Source: Holothuria scabra (taxonomy: Eukaryota; Echinodermata; Holothuroidea; Aspidochirotida; Holothuriidae). From it: a DNA stretch of 64,000 nt. Within the stretch, counting starts at the first letter, position 1, and every line of letters begins with the position of its first letter. The position numbers and the translations under genes were made by a program. The notes under the pieces were generated by a model, which saw only the letters and a program-made list of their open reading frames with translations, did not search any database and was not told the DNA's origin. The DNA lies in NCBI GenBank assembly GCA_037179385.1, contig CM074187.1, positions 15,191,450 through 15,255,449 of the forward strand. Reading direction: 5' to 3'. Of the stretch, positions 28,101 to 36,200 are shown in pieces.

Positions 28101-30034
28101 CAAAGGACAACTGAATCAGTGTAACTTGCCAATCAATGACAGTCTGTGCCAACATTAATGTAATATTATGTGGACTAAAGGATATTTAAACAAAGAACCT
28201 ACAGACGGAAGAAAAGAATACCAAGTTCTACTAAATGAGTAAAAACAATTAGTATGGGTGGTGATATCAAACTAATGGTTGAAAATCTACAATAGTAGAT
28301 ACAAGAGTACAAACTTGATCAGCCAGCATTCAGAGAACTGATTCAATGTACCATATTACTATGGTATGTTCCTAGGAAGTCACCCTGCCAAGTTTTGCGA
28401 CTGAAAACTGATAATACAATTTGACCTTGCACAACGACATTTGAATATTACAGAAAGGCAGGAAAGAAACGTAAGTAGTGTTAGTTAGTTAAATGAGGTT
28501 TTGAGGCTCAGTTTTTAATTGACTGGGTCTGGTGTAAGTCAGGCTGGCCACAGCCTTTTTTCCAGTTGTGGCTTTCAAGCTGGTTTTCCCTAATCCGTTG
28601 CTGAGGCTGAGTACCAAGCACATTGACAGTAGTAAAGGTTCCATTTTTTAAGTCTTTTTTATAACCCTTTCAGGAGTTGAACTCCAGACCTTGGCTGCAA
28701 GTCAGATAGTCTAACCCATTGAACATGCAGTCAGTCCAAAGTACTTAGTGACCCCAGGCAGGGGTTGTGTGGCGTTCCTTCAGCATCATTTGGAACACAT
28801 GTATGATGAAGTACCCTTCAAACATTACTTTATGCATATCATCCTTCCTGATGGCAATGTTGTATAAATCTCAATGGTGACCATTTTATAGTCTGTAGCA
28901 TCATTTCACATTTTTCTTGCTACCCAATGACAAACTTGTAATGTACTGCCCTTTGGTTAAACTTCATCACTGACTTCAATCACTTTATAAATTTTTGAAA
29001 TGGTACCACAAATTGCTAATTTAGCCACTTGTCATTATATTCCAAATTTCACTCAATTCATAGCAGCCTATTTACTGCTGCAAACACACCAAGTGTGCAC
29101 CACATAATCAAGTACTATGGAAGCAGCTCCCTTGCACAGCTTAAGCAGTTACATTCTTTGTTAACTAGCAAGGCGACACTACAGTGTACACATTAACTGA
29201 CTAATGTCCTTAACCTTTAAATTCATTTTGGAGAAAGTTTTGGAATCACACTGTATTTATACTCAAGACTTTGCACTGTACTGGTAATAAAGGATCTCTC
29301 AACTCTCCCACTTTTACCAGGGGTCTCACCATTTTTATCCAGATCTCCTGGCCTCCCAGTTTCATGTGATATTCTCCTGGCTTTTTTCTGTTCATTTGTA
29401 ACATTTTGCAAATTTTGGACAATGCAGCTAGAACTAGGCCTTATGTGACCAATTGACCATTCATGAACATATTATTTTGACAGATTTTTACATTCATATC
29501 GATGCATACATGTATACCTGCTACAGTTACCACGAATCACAATGTACGTTGAAATACTCAAACAAGAAAAACTTGCACTGTGCAAATTCTGGCATTATCT
29601 GACTATATTTCCCAGGCTTTTTCTTAATTAGGCTTAAGCCTAAAGTGCCCCTATGTGTATTGATTTAGTCGAAAATTTGCGCCGTCCCAGTTTTTCTACT
29701 AATCTCCCTATTTTTAGTAAACAGAAAATGAAAATCTCCGTATTTTGAAATCAGCCAGGTTGAGAGGTTTGTGGTTATCATATAAAATCCATACATCCAA
29801 CAGTACAAAATTTGTAACCTATTTGAATTCCTACCCTCCCACACCACACCAATGATGTCTGTTGACTCTTATATATTGCCACTGATCCTCTTGATAGAAC
29901 TAACATAACCAAAGCCATTTTTATGAGACCTAAAAACTCACCGGAGGTGAACCTCTTTCAGATTTGACTTGAGGTGAAGTACTATTTGACCATAAGTCAC
30001 TTTGCTCCATGTTAGTATGAGTGAAGTCTTCCAT
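3862..30034 (-). CDS. RNF111: Arkadia/RNF111-like SUMO-targeted E3 ubiquitin ligase, N-terminal part (five coding exons; 3' end outside window)
   Basis: Five minus-strand exons (30034-29942, 13264-13180, 10133-8963, 8605-8481, 4112-3862) join in one frame through GT-AG introns and encode about 575 residues. Seen: a ψKxE-type VKSE near residue 23; a serine/acid-rich region to about 450; hydrophobic cores followed by acidic serines near 372 (DVVSL), 421 (VEVL), 435 (VEIL) and 483 (EVVDLTESDD); a basic NLS-like stretch at about 459-478; then a proline-rich segment. Known: vertebrate Arkadia carries several SUMO-interacting motifs, the last of VVDLT type followed by acidic residues and a V-x-P-T, and ends in a RING that ubiquitinates SKI/SnoN in TGF-beta/Nodal signalling. 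The exon-2 run DLSVTSEDGD also resembles its N-terminal region. No RING is in the window, so ligase identity is inferred. An alternative is another multi-SIM nuclear protein. Confidence 0.72.
5455..5540 (-). mobile_element. tRNA-derived SINE head
   Basis: On the minus strand, a box-A-like TTGTCTCAGTGGTTTGAGCA is followed about 40 bases later by a box-B-like CAGATCAAATTCTGG. This is the layout of an RNA polymerase III promoter in a tRNA-derived SINE. It lacks matching acceptor arms, so it is not a tRNA gene. Confidence 0.55.
5586..5963. mobile_element. MITE with ACTTCCTATACATGGAC-type inverted ends
   Basis: The left end ACTTCCTATACATGGACTGA is the inverse of the right end (CTCTGTCCATGTATAAAAGT) with few mismatches. 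Internal blocks including TTGGTGCGCCTTTTTTCTC recur at 11100-11230, where a second, partial copy sits. No target duplication was resolved. Confidence 0.55.
7628..7838 (-). mobile_element. tRNA-derived SINE, copy a
   Basis: On the minus strand: TGGTCAAGTGGTTAGAGCAT (box A type), GGAGTTCTGACCGG (box B type), then a body containing GGAGTAGGGAAAACAAGCCA and CCACAACTAG. The same body occurs at 28487-28737 and, in the other orientation, at 53935-54190. Confidence 0.65.
8481..8605 (-). CDS. RNF111: Arkadia-like gene, exon 4: basic NLS and strongest SUMO-interacting motif
   Basis: This 125-nt exon has a CACAG acceptor and a GTAAGT donor, and its phase matches both neighbours. It encodes a lysine/arginine-rich stretch (KSLKRKK...KSRKR), likely a nuclear localisation signal. 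The motif PEVVDLTESDD follows and continues into exon 5 as D-AVSVIP. VVDLT plus acids and a following V-x-P is the best single match to Arkadia in the gene. Confidence 0.85.
8730..8816 (-). mobile_element. tRNA-derived SINE, head-only copy b
   Basis: The tRNA-like head (TGGTCCAGTGGTTAGAGCAT, then GGGAGTTAAAGTCCTGGCC) matches the copy at 7628 but lacks the body. It sits inside the 357-bp intron between exons 3 and 4, about 125 bases from exon 4. Confidence 0.6.
8963..10133 (-). CDS. RNF111: Arkadia-like gene, large exon 3 with acidic SUMO-interacting motifs
   Basis: This 1171-nt exon is open throughout. It starts after a CTTACAG acceptor and ends at a GTGAGT donor, completing a split Asn codon at the front and leaving two bases of a Trp codon behind. 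The peptide is low-complexity and rich in Asp, Glu, Ser and Gln. Three short hydrophobic cores beside acid/serine runs (DVVSLSDQE, VEVLSSSDSE, VEILQLSSDSD) are typical SUMO-interacting motifs. No folded domain is evident, and the region is likely disordered and nuclear. Confidence 0.85.
10134..13179. other. intron 2 of the Arkadia-like gene
   Basis: At 10420-10610 is an imperfect direct duplication of about 95 bases (CCTCTGCTGG... repeated). A partial MITE related to that at 5586 is at 11100-11230. The rest has only short spurious open frames. Confidence 0.55.
13180..13264 (-). CDS. RNF111: Arkadia-like gene, exon 2
   Basis: This 85-nt exon lies between an acceptor (AATTACAG, exon starts at 13264) and a GTAAGT donor (exon ends at 13180). 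It enters in phase 0, as the start exon requires, and leaves one extra base, as the next exon requires. The peptide runs from TLPDNYPPG to SVTSEDGDQP. The acidic serine run resembles the SD-V-TS-D/E-ED segment of vertebrate Arkadia (from memory of the family). Confidence 0.75.
15026..17591 (-). mobile_element. 2.6-kb element, family A, copy 1
   Basis: The ends are GCAGGGATGATTTTTAAGC and GCTAAAATTCATCCCTGC, inverted to each other, flanked by a TTT/TTT duplication. The subterminal zones carry repeated GGTTGTCC/GGACGACC half-palindromes (about 15053-15140 and 17490-17575). A shared core (about 15670-17160) contains a TATATAAG box, paired CCAAT boxes in opposite orientation (16455-16510), and one 68-codon frame beginning MQDNNHRTSQ at 16735. 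There is no transposase. It is opposite in orientation to the copy at 31742. The superfamily is not assigned. Three-base duplications occur in several groups. Confidence 0.75.
18183..18357. mobile_element. short TTAA-flanked MITE
   Basis: TTAA lies at both edges (18179-18182 and 18358-18361). The ends AAGCCAAATCTTCTCAC and, inward from the right, AAGCAGTCACTTCTTACC are imperfect inverted repeats. Internally CAATTCTCCTAACCTTCT matches the large element at 1404, so this may be its small derivative. Confidence 0.65.
18638..18790 (+). mobile_element. hAT-type MITE with GGGAAATTT repeats, copy 1
   Basis: The ends are CATGGCTGGAAAAAA and TTTTTTCCAGCCCTG. Flanking 8-mers GCTAACAT and GATAACAT differ at one base, as expected for a hAT 8-bp target duplication. 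Inside are three GGGAAATTT-like repeats. The same element is at 54269. Confidence 0.75.
18905..18990 (+). repeat. dispersed repeat, CCTGTCGTAAGAGG type, copy 1
   Basis: CCTCCCCTTGTGGGCTGGGG through GTCGTAAGAGGCGGCTAAAG recurs, slightly diverged and in the same orientation, at 43386-43475. It looks SINE-derived and I do not name the family. Confidence 0.5.
19205..19450 (+). repeat. fragment of the TGACCT satellite
   Basis: Two diverged unit fragments (CCCTTTGACCTTCACC and CATGATCTTTGATCTCCATC, each followed by an AAAACAA-like block) match the array at 24945. Confidence 0.5.
19526..19664. mobile_element. 139-bp hairpin MITE built of GAATTC palindromes
   Basis: The termini CATCTTAATTATTTCAGAAT and, inward from the right, CATCTTAATTATCTCAGAAT are near-perfect inverted repeats. 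Between them TCAGAATTC-type palindromes and GAGTTACTCAGT blocks alternate roughly every 20-25 bases, so the strand can fold in several registers. Confidence 0.7.
20076..20140. repeat. perfect 31-bp inverted repeat with 3-base loop
   Basis: The arm 20076-20106 (begins GCAAATAAGATGTAG, ends GTAAGTATAG) is followed by CAA and its exact reverse complement at 20110-20140. No mismatch is visible, which implies recent origin or selection. Confidence 0.95.
20141..24944. other. intronic stretch without recognised genes
   Basis: AT-rich sequence. A 13-bp inverted repeat around CCATGG (CACCTCAGCCCCA and its complement) is at 23758-23790. A 124-codon frame across it is aromatic/cysteine-rich with no splice support. 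Nothing else was recognised. Confidence 0.5.
24945..26165 (+). repeat. TGACCT satellite array with 301-bp higher-order period
   Basis: About eight units share CCCAAATGACCTTTGACCTC, CACCAAAAACAATAGGGATC, CATCTACTCAATATGACCAA and a TCTTGAGATA block. From 25.3 kb, unit spacing alternates about 145 and 157 bases, so two unit types make a dimer. Identical TGACCT-TT-TGACCT sites at 25419, 25720 and 26021 are exactly 301 apart, and a fourth is at 25275. The leftmost units are more diverged. Confidence 0.85.
26171..26211. repeat. (CA)n microsatellite
   Basis: Mostly uninterrupted CA dinucleotides with two CATA interruptions, directly after the satellite array. Confidence 0.9.
26510..26960. promoter_or_regulatory. 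CpG-rich island inside the long intron
   Basis: This contains roughly 15 or more CpG in about 320 bases, in strong contrast with its surroundings. It includes AACGTT, GCCGGC, ACACGTG and GTCCGTCCGTC. On the minus strand an ATG in a good context (AAAATGGCAGATTGG, about 26903) opens a short frame and is followed by a possible donor CCA|GTAAGC. Its phase does not fit exon 2 of the Arkadia-like gene. It could be an alternative promoter or an old insertion. Confidence 0.25.
27701..27942. mobile_element. TTAA-type MITE, 0.24 kb
   Basis: TTAA at 27697-27700 precedes AGGTCAAGAGCAGTCACCCC. The right end, read inward, is GAAGGGCAAATGCAGTCATC. The right-hand duplication has decayed to TTCA. Related copies are at 35915 and 56305. 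Confidence 0.6.
28487..28737 (-). mobile_element. tRNA-derived SINE, copy c (full length)
   Basis: On the minus strand a tRNA-like head is followed by a body with the CCACAACTGG motif and a TAACTAACTAA tail (seen on the plus strand as TTAGTTAGTTAAA at about 28487). It is the same family as copies a, b and d. Confidence 0.65.
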
Positions 30035-30077
30035 CTCCTCCAGGTTTTGGGGAATACTTTTCACATGTAATGTTTAC
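29942..30077 (-). CDS. RNF111: Arkadia-like gene, start-codon exon
   Basis: The exon runs from a pyrimidine-rich acceptor ending CAG (exon begins at 30077) to a GTGAGT donor (exon ends at 29942). ATG is at 30034-30032 in a GAGGAGATGG context. An in-frame TAA lies near the start of the exon, so this ATG is the first possible start in the frame. It encodes 31 residues, beginning MEDFTHTNMEQ and ending in phase 0. Because the exon starts at an acceptor, at least one non-coding exon must lie upstream, at higher coordinates. Confidence 0.75.
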
Positions 30078-31741
30078 CTGTGAAAAAAAGAAATGAGAAC
30101 ATCTTCTAGAATTTTCTGCTTTTTCCATAGCTCTACCTTCACATTATTTTTTTGTTTTTGAGTCACTGCAATCATAAGAGATTTATTCAATGAGGTATAG
30201 TAACGACACAGATTACATTTTTGTGTTTCACCTGTACCCTCTTTGTTTCCAACACTTGCTTGACCTGTACATGTATACATGCAACAGCAGCATATAAAAG
30301 CATGGCAGAATATAACACACTTACTGTATTCTAGTAGACACTGTCAGTCAGTATTACTTATAGGTACATTGTACCATACCATAACTACTTGTAATCTCAA
30401 TCTCTGTAATTTAGCTATTCTATAGCTATCATCTAGTGTACCATTCAGCGCAGACAGCTGTAACTTTTTGGGATTATGTCACACTCTCACCATCAAGTTC
30501 TAAGTGCTTCCTACATAATTTCAGAGTTACATAAGGTTCCATGAATGAGTGATTAAAAAGCCATCTTAGAGTAAATATATTGAATCCATTTACTTGAGAG
30601 TTCCCCATTTTCCAACTTTAGAATAAATGTTTTTGGCAATGAACATGGTTTATGAATAATAAAAAAAGCAAAGTGTAATTAGCAAGCTTACAAAACAAGT
30701 CCTTCCTTATGGTTTGGCATATTAGTACCAGTATTTAACGAACTTTACACAAAATGAACACCGTAACAGTTACCATTAATACTGCCTAAGGCATACTGGT
30801 GATGATGTGACCACATTTAAAGGTAATATATATAAGTTCCAAAGTGACTTGTTATGTATAATAACTATACTTATTCCAAAGAAAAATGGTATCTTTAAAA
30901 TATTCAGGCCCATTACTCTTAATTATTATAATGGGGGGGAGGAGGAGGGGGGCATGGTGTAAGAAGTTCAGAATCTCTCCAAGAAGTGCAAGGTGCCAAA
31001 GAACAATGCAAATTAGATGTAGCAACCTTGGGTAGGCATTTGTGTATGAATTGAATCAATCAATCATTACATCTGAACACTGAAGAAAAAAAAATAAATA
31101 TACATTTTGTTCAAGTCATACTTGTCCTGGAAGTCACACAGTACATCAATAGGGAGAATAGCATATAATTACATAATGGTTGAAGTGTAACTAATGTGAT
31201 ATACAGTATATTGTACATTTACTGGAAGATTAAAGATGACCACAGCACAGGTACCTGTGTACAGTAAGCTCCTACTTGAGCAAACCTTTGGTACATGACA
31301 GTTTCTTCCCCCTTTGAGCTAGGGTTGTACTGTACTGTAGTTAATGGTATTTCCCCTCTGTCCTGAGGGGCAATTACTAAAGGGGCGGACTAGCACCAGT
31401 TGTACCTGAACCTGAAAGACATTGAAGTTTAAATATACCACCCTACTAAGCTGACACTACATAACACATTAGTAAGTGATGTCAGCAAAGTGACTTTCAT
31501 TTTTACGATGAAGACTTCAGTAAATTTCTTAAGTATAATGGCACGACATGATACCAATTTTTATAAGTATCACCATAAGTTTAAGAATGTTTGAGAACAG
31601 AATGCAGTGGATTACTTCATAGCAATTAATGCATTAAAAATTCAAAGGGGTCTACCTAGGACTGCTGGGGGCACATCTCTTTTTTGGGGCCTGCAACAAT
31701 GGTAAAATTTTAACTGAGATGCAGGAGGTTCTTAGCACCAT
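30078..31741. other. no gene recognised
   Basis: AT-rich sequence upstream of the start exon with a short G run at 30933-30953. No exon or element boundary was recognised. Confidence 0.4.
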
Positions 31742-34412
31742 GCAGGGATGAATTTTAGCGGTTGTCCGGTCGTCCGAGACGACCAAAATTTCTGCAGGAC
31801 GACCAAAGTAACCACCTAAGGTTGTCCTCTGGACGACTAATTTTTACCTTTGGAAATGTATATTGAGACACAAAGTGTACAACAAACACTCCCATGCAAC
31901 CAAAACATCTTAACATTTCATGAACTCGCATATCAAAACACATCTGTACCTTCACGAAAAGCACACCAGAACAAAACAACCCTGGAGACAGACCACGATA
32001 CGCACAACGCCAAACAAGCAGCCTCCTGGATGATCATTGTTTCAGCTGAACTGTACAGAACGTTCTCATACACATTCTCCGGGATTATGTTCAACGTGCT
32101 GGCGCGAAAAGTTCTTGGAAAGGACTGTTTGCCTGTCTATGTTGTTATGTAATCAGCATCGGGCCAATTATTCCGTTATCGGTAAATAATTGGCAGCGGT
32201 AAAATATCGCCATTCAACCAATCATTACCAGCGATTATTTGCAATTCGTTGCTCTTAGTTGAGTTAAAATTCCTGTAAAAACTCAATCCTTTAACTTCCC
32301 GCCAAAACGGGATGCACTGATAACCACAAACGTATAAATTTTACCCCTGCCGTTTGATATTTTCGGCTATAACCCGGTAGTATTACCTTAAATTAGAATT
32401 GCATTCAAGGTGTATTCCTTGCTGTCTGGTAGAAAGCGCCGCAAAAGTTGCTGTACAAACGGTTCTGCACAAAACACATAGAACAGACCATCTAGCTGCA
32501 GTGTTTTGCCGTTTTTTCAAATCCCCAAGCTTTGTATACATATCTGTGCACGTTTTGTACACTTAGCATGTAGAATCTTGTGAAGTTCGGTGGTTATTAT
32601 CTCGCATAAATTAAGCCATCCCCAGCATTCCTTCTGTAATGTTATTCACAGAAGGACTTGTGCAATGTTGTCATACGACGTCATTGCAAACGAAAACAGT
32701 GATGCACGTGGTCTCATGCAGCAAACTTCTTAGCCCATGCATACACTAGACTTACGTGCCTGTCCCTTTTTACCGCCAAACAAGGTATCATGATTTGCTT
32801 GGTGACATCATATGCATAGGATCCATTGCAAAATTTAAATTGGCCCTTGCATCATGATTGGTTCAATTGCGTTGATTGTAGCTAGCCAATCACAACTCGC
32901 GCCTTCGCCCATGTCATTTAGTGTGTGAAAATACTCGGTCTGGAGACAAGTTTTCCCGTTGAGTTTGTGTTACGAGGATCGCACTTGTCATGCTTATATA
33001 GTTGGCTAGCGAAGCAGGGCGAGCCCCATGCTAAATTCACCTAGAAACGGCATCTTAAATCTCTGCATACGGGAATTTTTCGGGGATCAGACTTACTTGC
33101 ACATTCTTTTTAAACTAGACGTAAATTTTGGACAAAAACTGCCAACAATATACAGGGATATTTATATCCGGAAGGAACCATAAGATACGTTAATCGGGTG
33201 CATTTGTTTTCCTGCCCAGAATTGCTAGATTATCATGATTGCTCTACACAGGGGTCATTAAAGCGGGAGAGTAGCAGCTATTAACACAACAGCAAATGTT
33301 CCGACAGGATTGGGGGATAAAAACTACACAAAGCACGATGTTGGCCTTAGAGCTAAATTATCAAAGGGCATGTGACATCGGCCGCAAACAATTCAACTGT
33401 ATTAACGGTTGATTTGTATCTCTACTTTTGAAGTGAAAATATTACGCCTATACAAAAAAGATATTCCGTTCGTAACGATTCCCAATATTTTCCACCCTGA
33501 ACTGGTTACAGTAATACGATATATACAAGATGCAAGGGGCTTTAGAGACAAACATGTCACGGTGACTTCCCTCTTTCTAATAATCGGCATTGGGCCGATA
33601 GTTTAATTAAATAATCGGTAAAAGGGTACTCTGTATTACCGATTATAGCATAATCGGTCAGACACTATTAAAGCTGAAACAAACAAGCTTTTAAAAAGGC
33701 ATTTTGTTCAATAGACACTTCATGCTTTCGATTAACAGATTTTGGTTCAAAAGGAATGAGTTTCTACCGTTCAAGTTTAGTATTAATGCACCATATTTTG
33801 ACGGTTCAACTGCATGCCCTAATGTACGAATAAGGTGTCTAAAGATCACATTATTATTGTGCCTACCCAACGCTGGGAAGATATTAGGAGAAAAAATGTC
33901 TTTTGTCCGTCCTTGATTAAGTGATGAATAAAATGTGGGGTGGGGGGCGGGGGGGGCAGCAATGATCAGGGAGGCCAGACTTCTATCGTCTCAGAGATTC
34001 CCCAACTGTTACTTCAGGTATTACTATCACTCAGTCCAGATTCTTGAAAATGGTGTATTGAACAGAAAGTTGCAGGGGCTCTGCATTGACTAGGCCCATT
34101 TAAGTGTATTGTATGCGGGTGTTCTCACTGTGTATACAGTAGGTTTTTGTCTTCGTGTTTCTGTCTGTTATGGTTTTCCCCTTTCATGTGTATTTTCAAT
34201 AAAGTGCACACTAGATATAATGCAATGCAAATAGCAGCCAGTGCAATAAAAATAAAAGAATTGTCTTGAAACCACAAAATGCACATTGCACAACTTTCTT
34301 GTTTTCACATGTCTTTTGTGGAGGACGACTAAATATTTGGGAGGTCAACCAAATTCTTGCAGCTGGTTGTCCTTTGAACAACCAATTTCGATTGCTTAAA
34401 ATTCATCCCTGC
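31742..34412 (+). mobile_element. 2.7-kb element, family A, copy 2 (inverted relative to copy 1)
   Basis: The ends are GCAGGGATGAATTTTAGC and GCTTAAAATTCATCCCTGC, flanked by CAT/CAT. It is the reverse complement of 15026-17591 over nearly its full length, with scattered substitutions and small indels. The right part holds an extra block of about 100 bases near 34060-34180. The MQDNNHRTS frame of copy 1 is cut here after 14 codons by TAA. CCAAT boxes, the TATATAG box and the GGACGACC/GGTTGTCC subterminal repeats are preserved. Confidence 0.8.
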
Positions 34413-34825
34413 CATTGTTTATTAAATACCTTTCCAGATGACAAATATTCTTTCAAATGATGACAAGAAAATAAAACATGCATGCAGTAACGATGGGGAC
34501 CACTTTCATGTTCTTATTATGTCTCAAGAAAGAATTTCACTTCTTTTTTTTTTTTTTTCATTTTTTGTATTAAACCTGTGTGTGTGTAATCTGCCTTCCT
34601 AGTACAGCCTATCTATTAAAATTCATGCAAGATTTGAGTTATACTGTATGCAGTAGAAAACAAAGAAACTGGTAGTGATCACAGCTGCAAACCTTAAACT
34701 GAAAGAAATGGCTATTCTAAAATTTAACAATAACTTACTGAACCATTGAGTGTAGTTTGGCACTGTTTCATTAACAAACAACATTAATCTCCCCATGACA
34801 CTGAATAAAATACTGTAAATATTAC

Positions 34826-34958
34826 CTTTTACACAAATCACCCGCATCCTACCACAAAATTCAGTCCAAACAAATCTACACTTCACTCTGCCAGAGCTTG
34901 ACGAAGAGGAAGTGAGCCCTTGCTTACTGTTGGCCTCTTCCTTCAGGTGATGCCACAA
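34826..34958 (-). other. weak exon-like segment
   Basis: A minus-strand segment lies between a TTGGTCAG acceptor and an AAAAG|GTAATA donor, open for 44 codons with a serine run. Spliced to the start exon it would reach a stop at once, so it would be 5' UTR or chance. Confidence 0.15.
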
Positions 34959-35914
34959 CTGACCAACAAATTGGAATTAGAAGCAGAGTGTGCATGCACT
35001 GGCACTGAATTAACACTTCCCTAATAACATACAACTGAATAGAGGCAAGGCCCAAAATGTGTGAAAAAGAAGAACAGTCGGCAGAAAATTAGAATTGCAT
35101 TCAAAATTATGGTCAGCATTGCTGAATATGTGTGATAAAAGAATTTTTTTTTTTTGGCAAGTAGTTGAGTTGGATACGCTATGTTAACTTTTTTGAAATC
35201 TACACAAAATACAAATACTAGACTGTAGGCAGGATGCTTGGAATAAGCAATAACATAAGGCTACACAAAACAAGGTAGGCCTATACTTTTCTGTTAGTGT
35301 TCTGTACCATTGTCATTCACATGTTAAAGTCAACATGTATGTTAAACCTCACATTCTAGTTATAATCAAAGGATTGAATGGCAGATTCTAATTAGACACA
35401 CCAAATGCATCTCATTCAAAAGGCACATTTCAATTGTCAATATAGGCCTATGTCCTTTTTAAAACTTGCTTTTGATTACCAAAACCAAACTTTTGACTGG
35501 CACTACTATAGGCTACATATTTTGAAGATGTTTAGTCAACAACCTTTAAAAAAACACATTAAAAAATCAAGTGACAATTACTCAGTTTTATTCATGTCAC
35601 AAATGTATAGGCCTACTAACTTGCCCCGATACAGCACGTAAAAATTTATACATCATCTTCTAAGTCTGTATGCTGCATTAGTTTCACTCCCAACCCGGGC
35701 CAAAATTACAACTGACCCTTTGCCAAAAAGTACTGTAGGTAACACAGATTGACTAAGGTTTATGAAACAAATTCCACATTACATACTCTGTAAACTGAAG
35801 TATGCTTACATTTCAAATGCAGGCATAAACAGTGGAAATGGAAACAACTGTGAAGTAACAACAATATAGGGCTCCACACAAATAAAATGATCTGCTTTCA
35901 TGGTAGAATATTAC

Positions 35915-36196
35915 TGTCTTGCAAGAGCACCCAGGCTTCCACCCACCCCCCTCCCACAAATTTGAAGTAGTGCAGTGGACTGCCCTGTTTTATGATTGGC
36001 TCTTGAGACTCATGTGACTTTATCTTTACTCCTCTAAGCAAAATTTACTCAGAGTAATCATGGTTTCCCTTAAATAAAGTATCATGCAATACTGCAGTCC
36101 TAAACTATTACTTAAAACTTGGAAGGGAAATAAGAGAAAAATTGTGTGATTTAGTTGCAGCTTCTAAACAAGCTTGGGGCAAATGCTTTTGCCCTT
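35915..36196 (+). mobile_element. TTAA-type MITE, decayed copy
   Basis: TTTTATGATTGGCTCTTGAG and ACTCATGTGACTTTATCTTT match the element at 56305 in the same order. The right end GCCCTTTTAA keeps TTAA at 36197-36200. The left TTAA is lost. Confidence 0.5.
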
Positions 36197-36200
36197 TTAA

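Noticed and set aside
34623..34958. 111-codon minus-strand frame as an upstream coding exon
   Set aside because: Splicing to 30077 leads straight to a stop codon; only a weak UTR-like exon remains possible.
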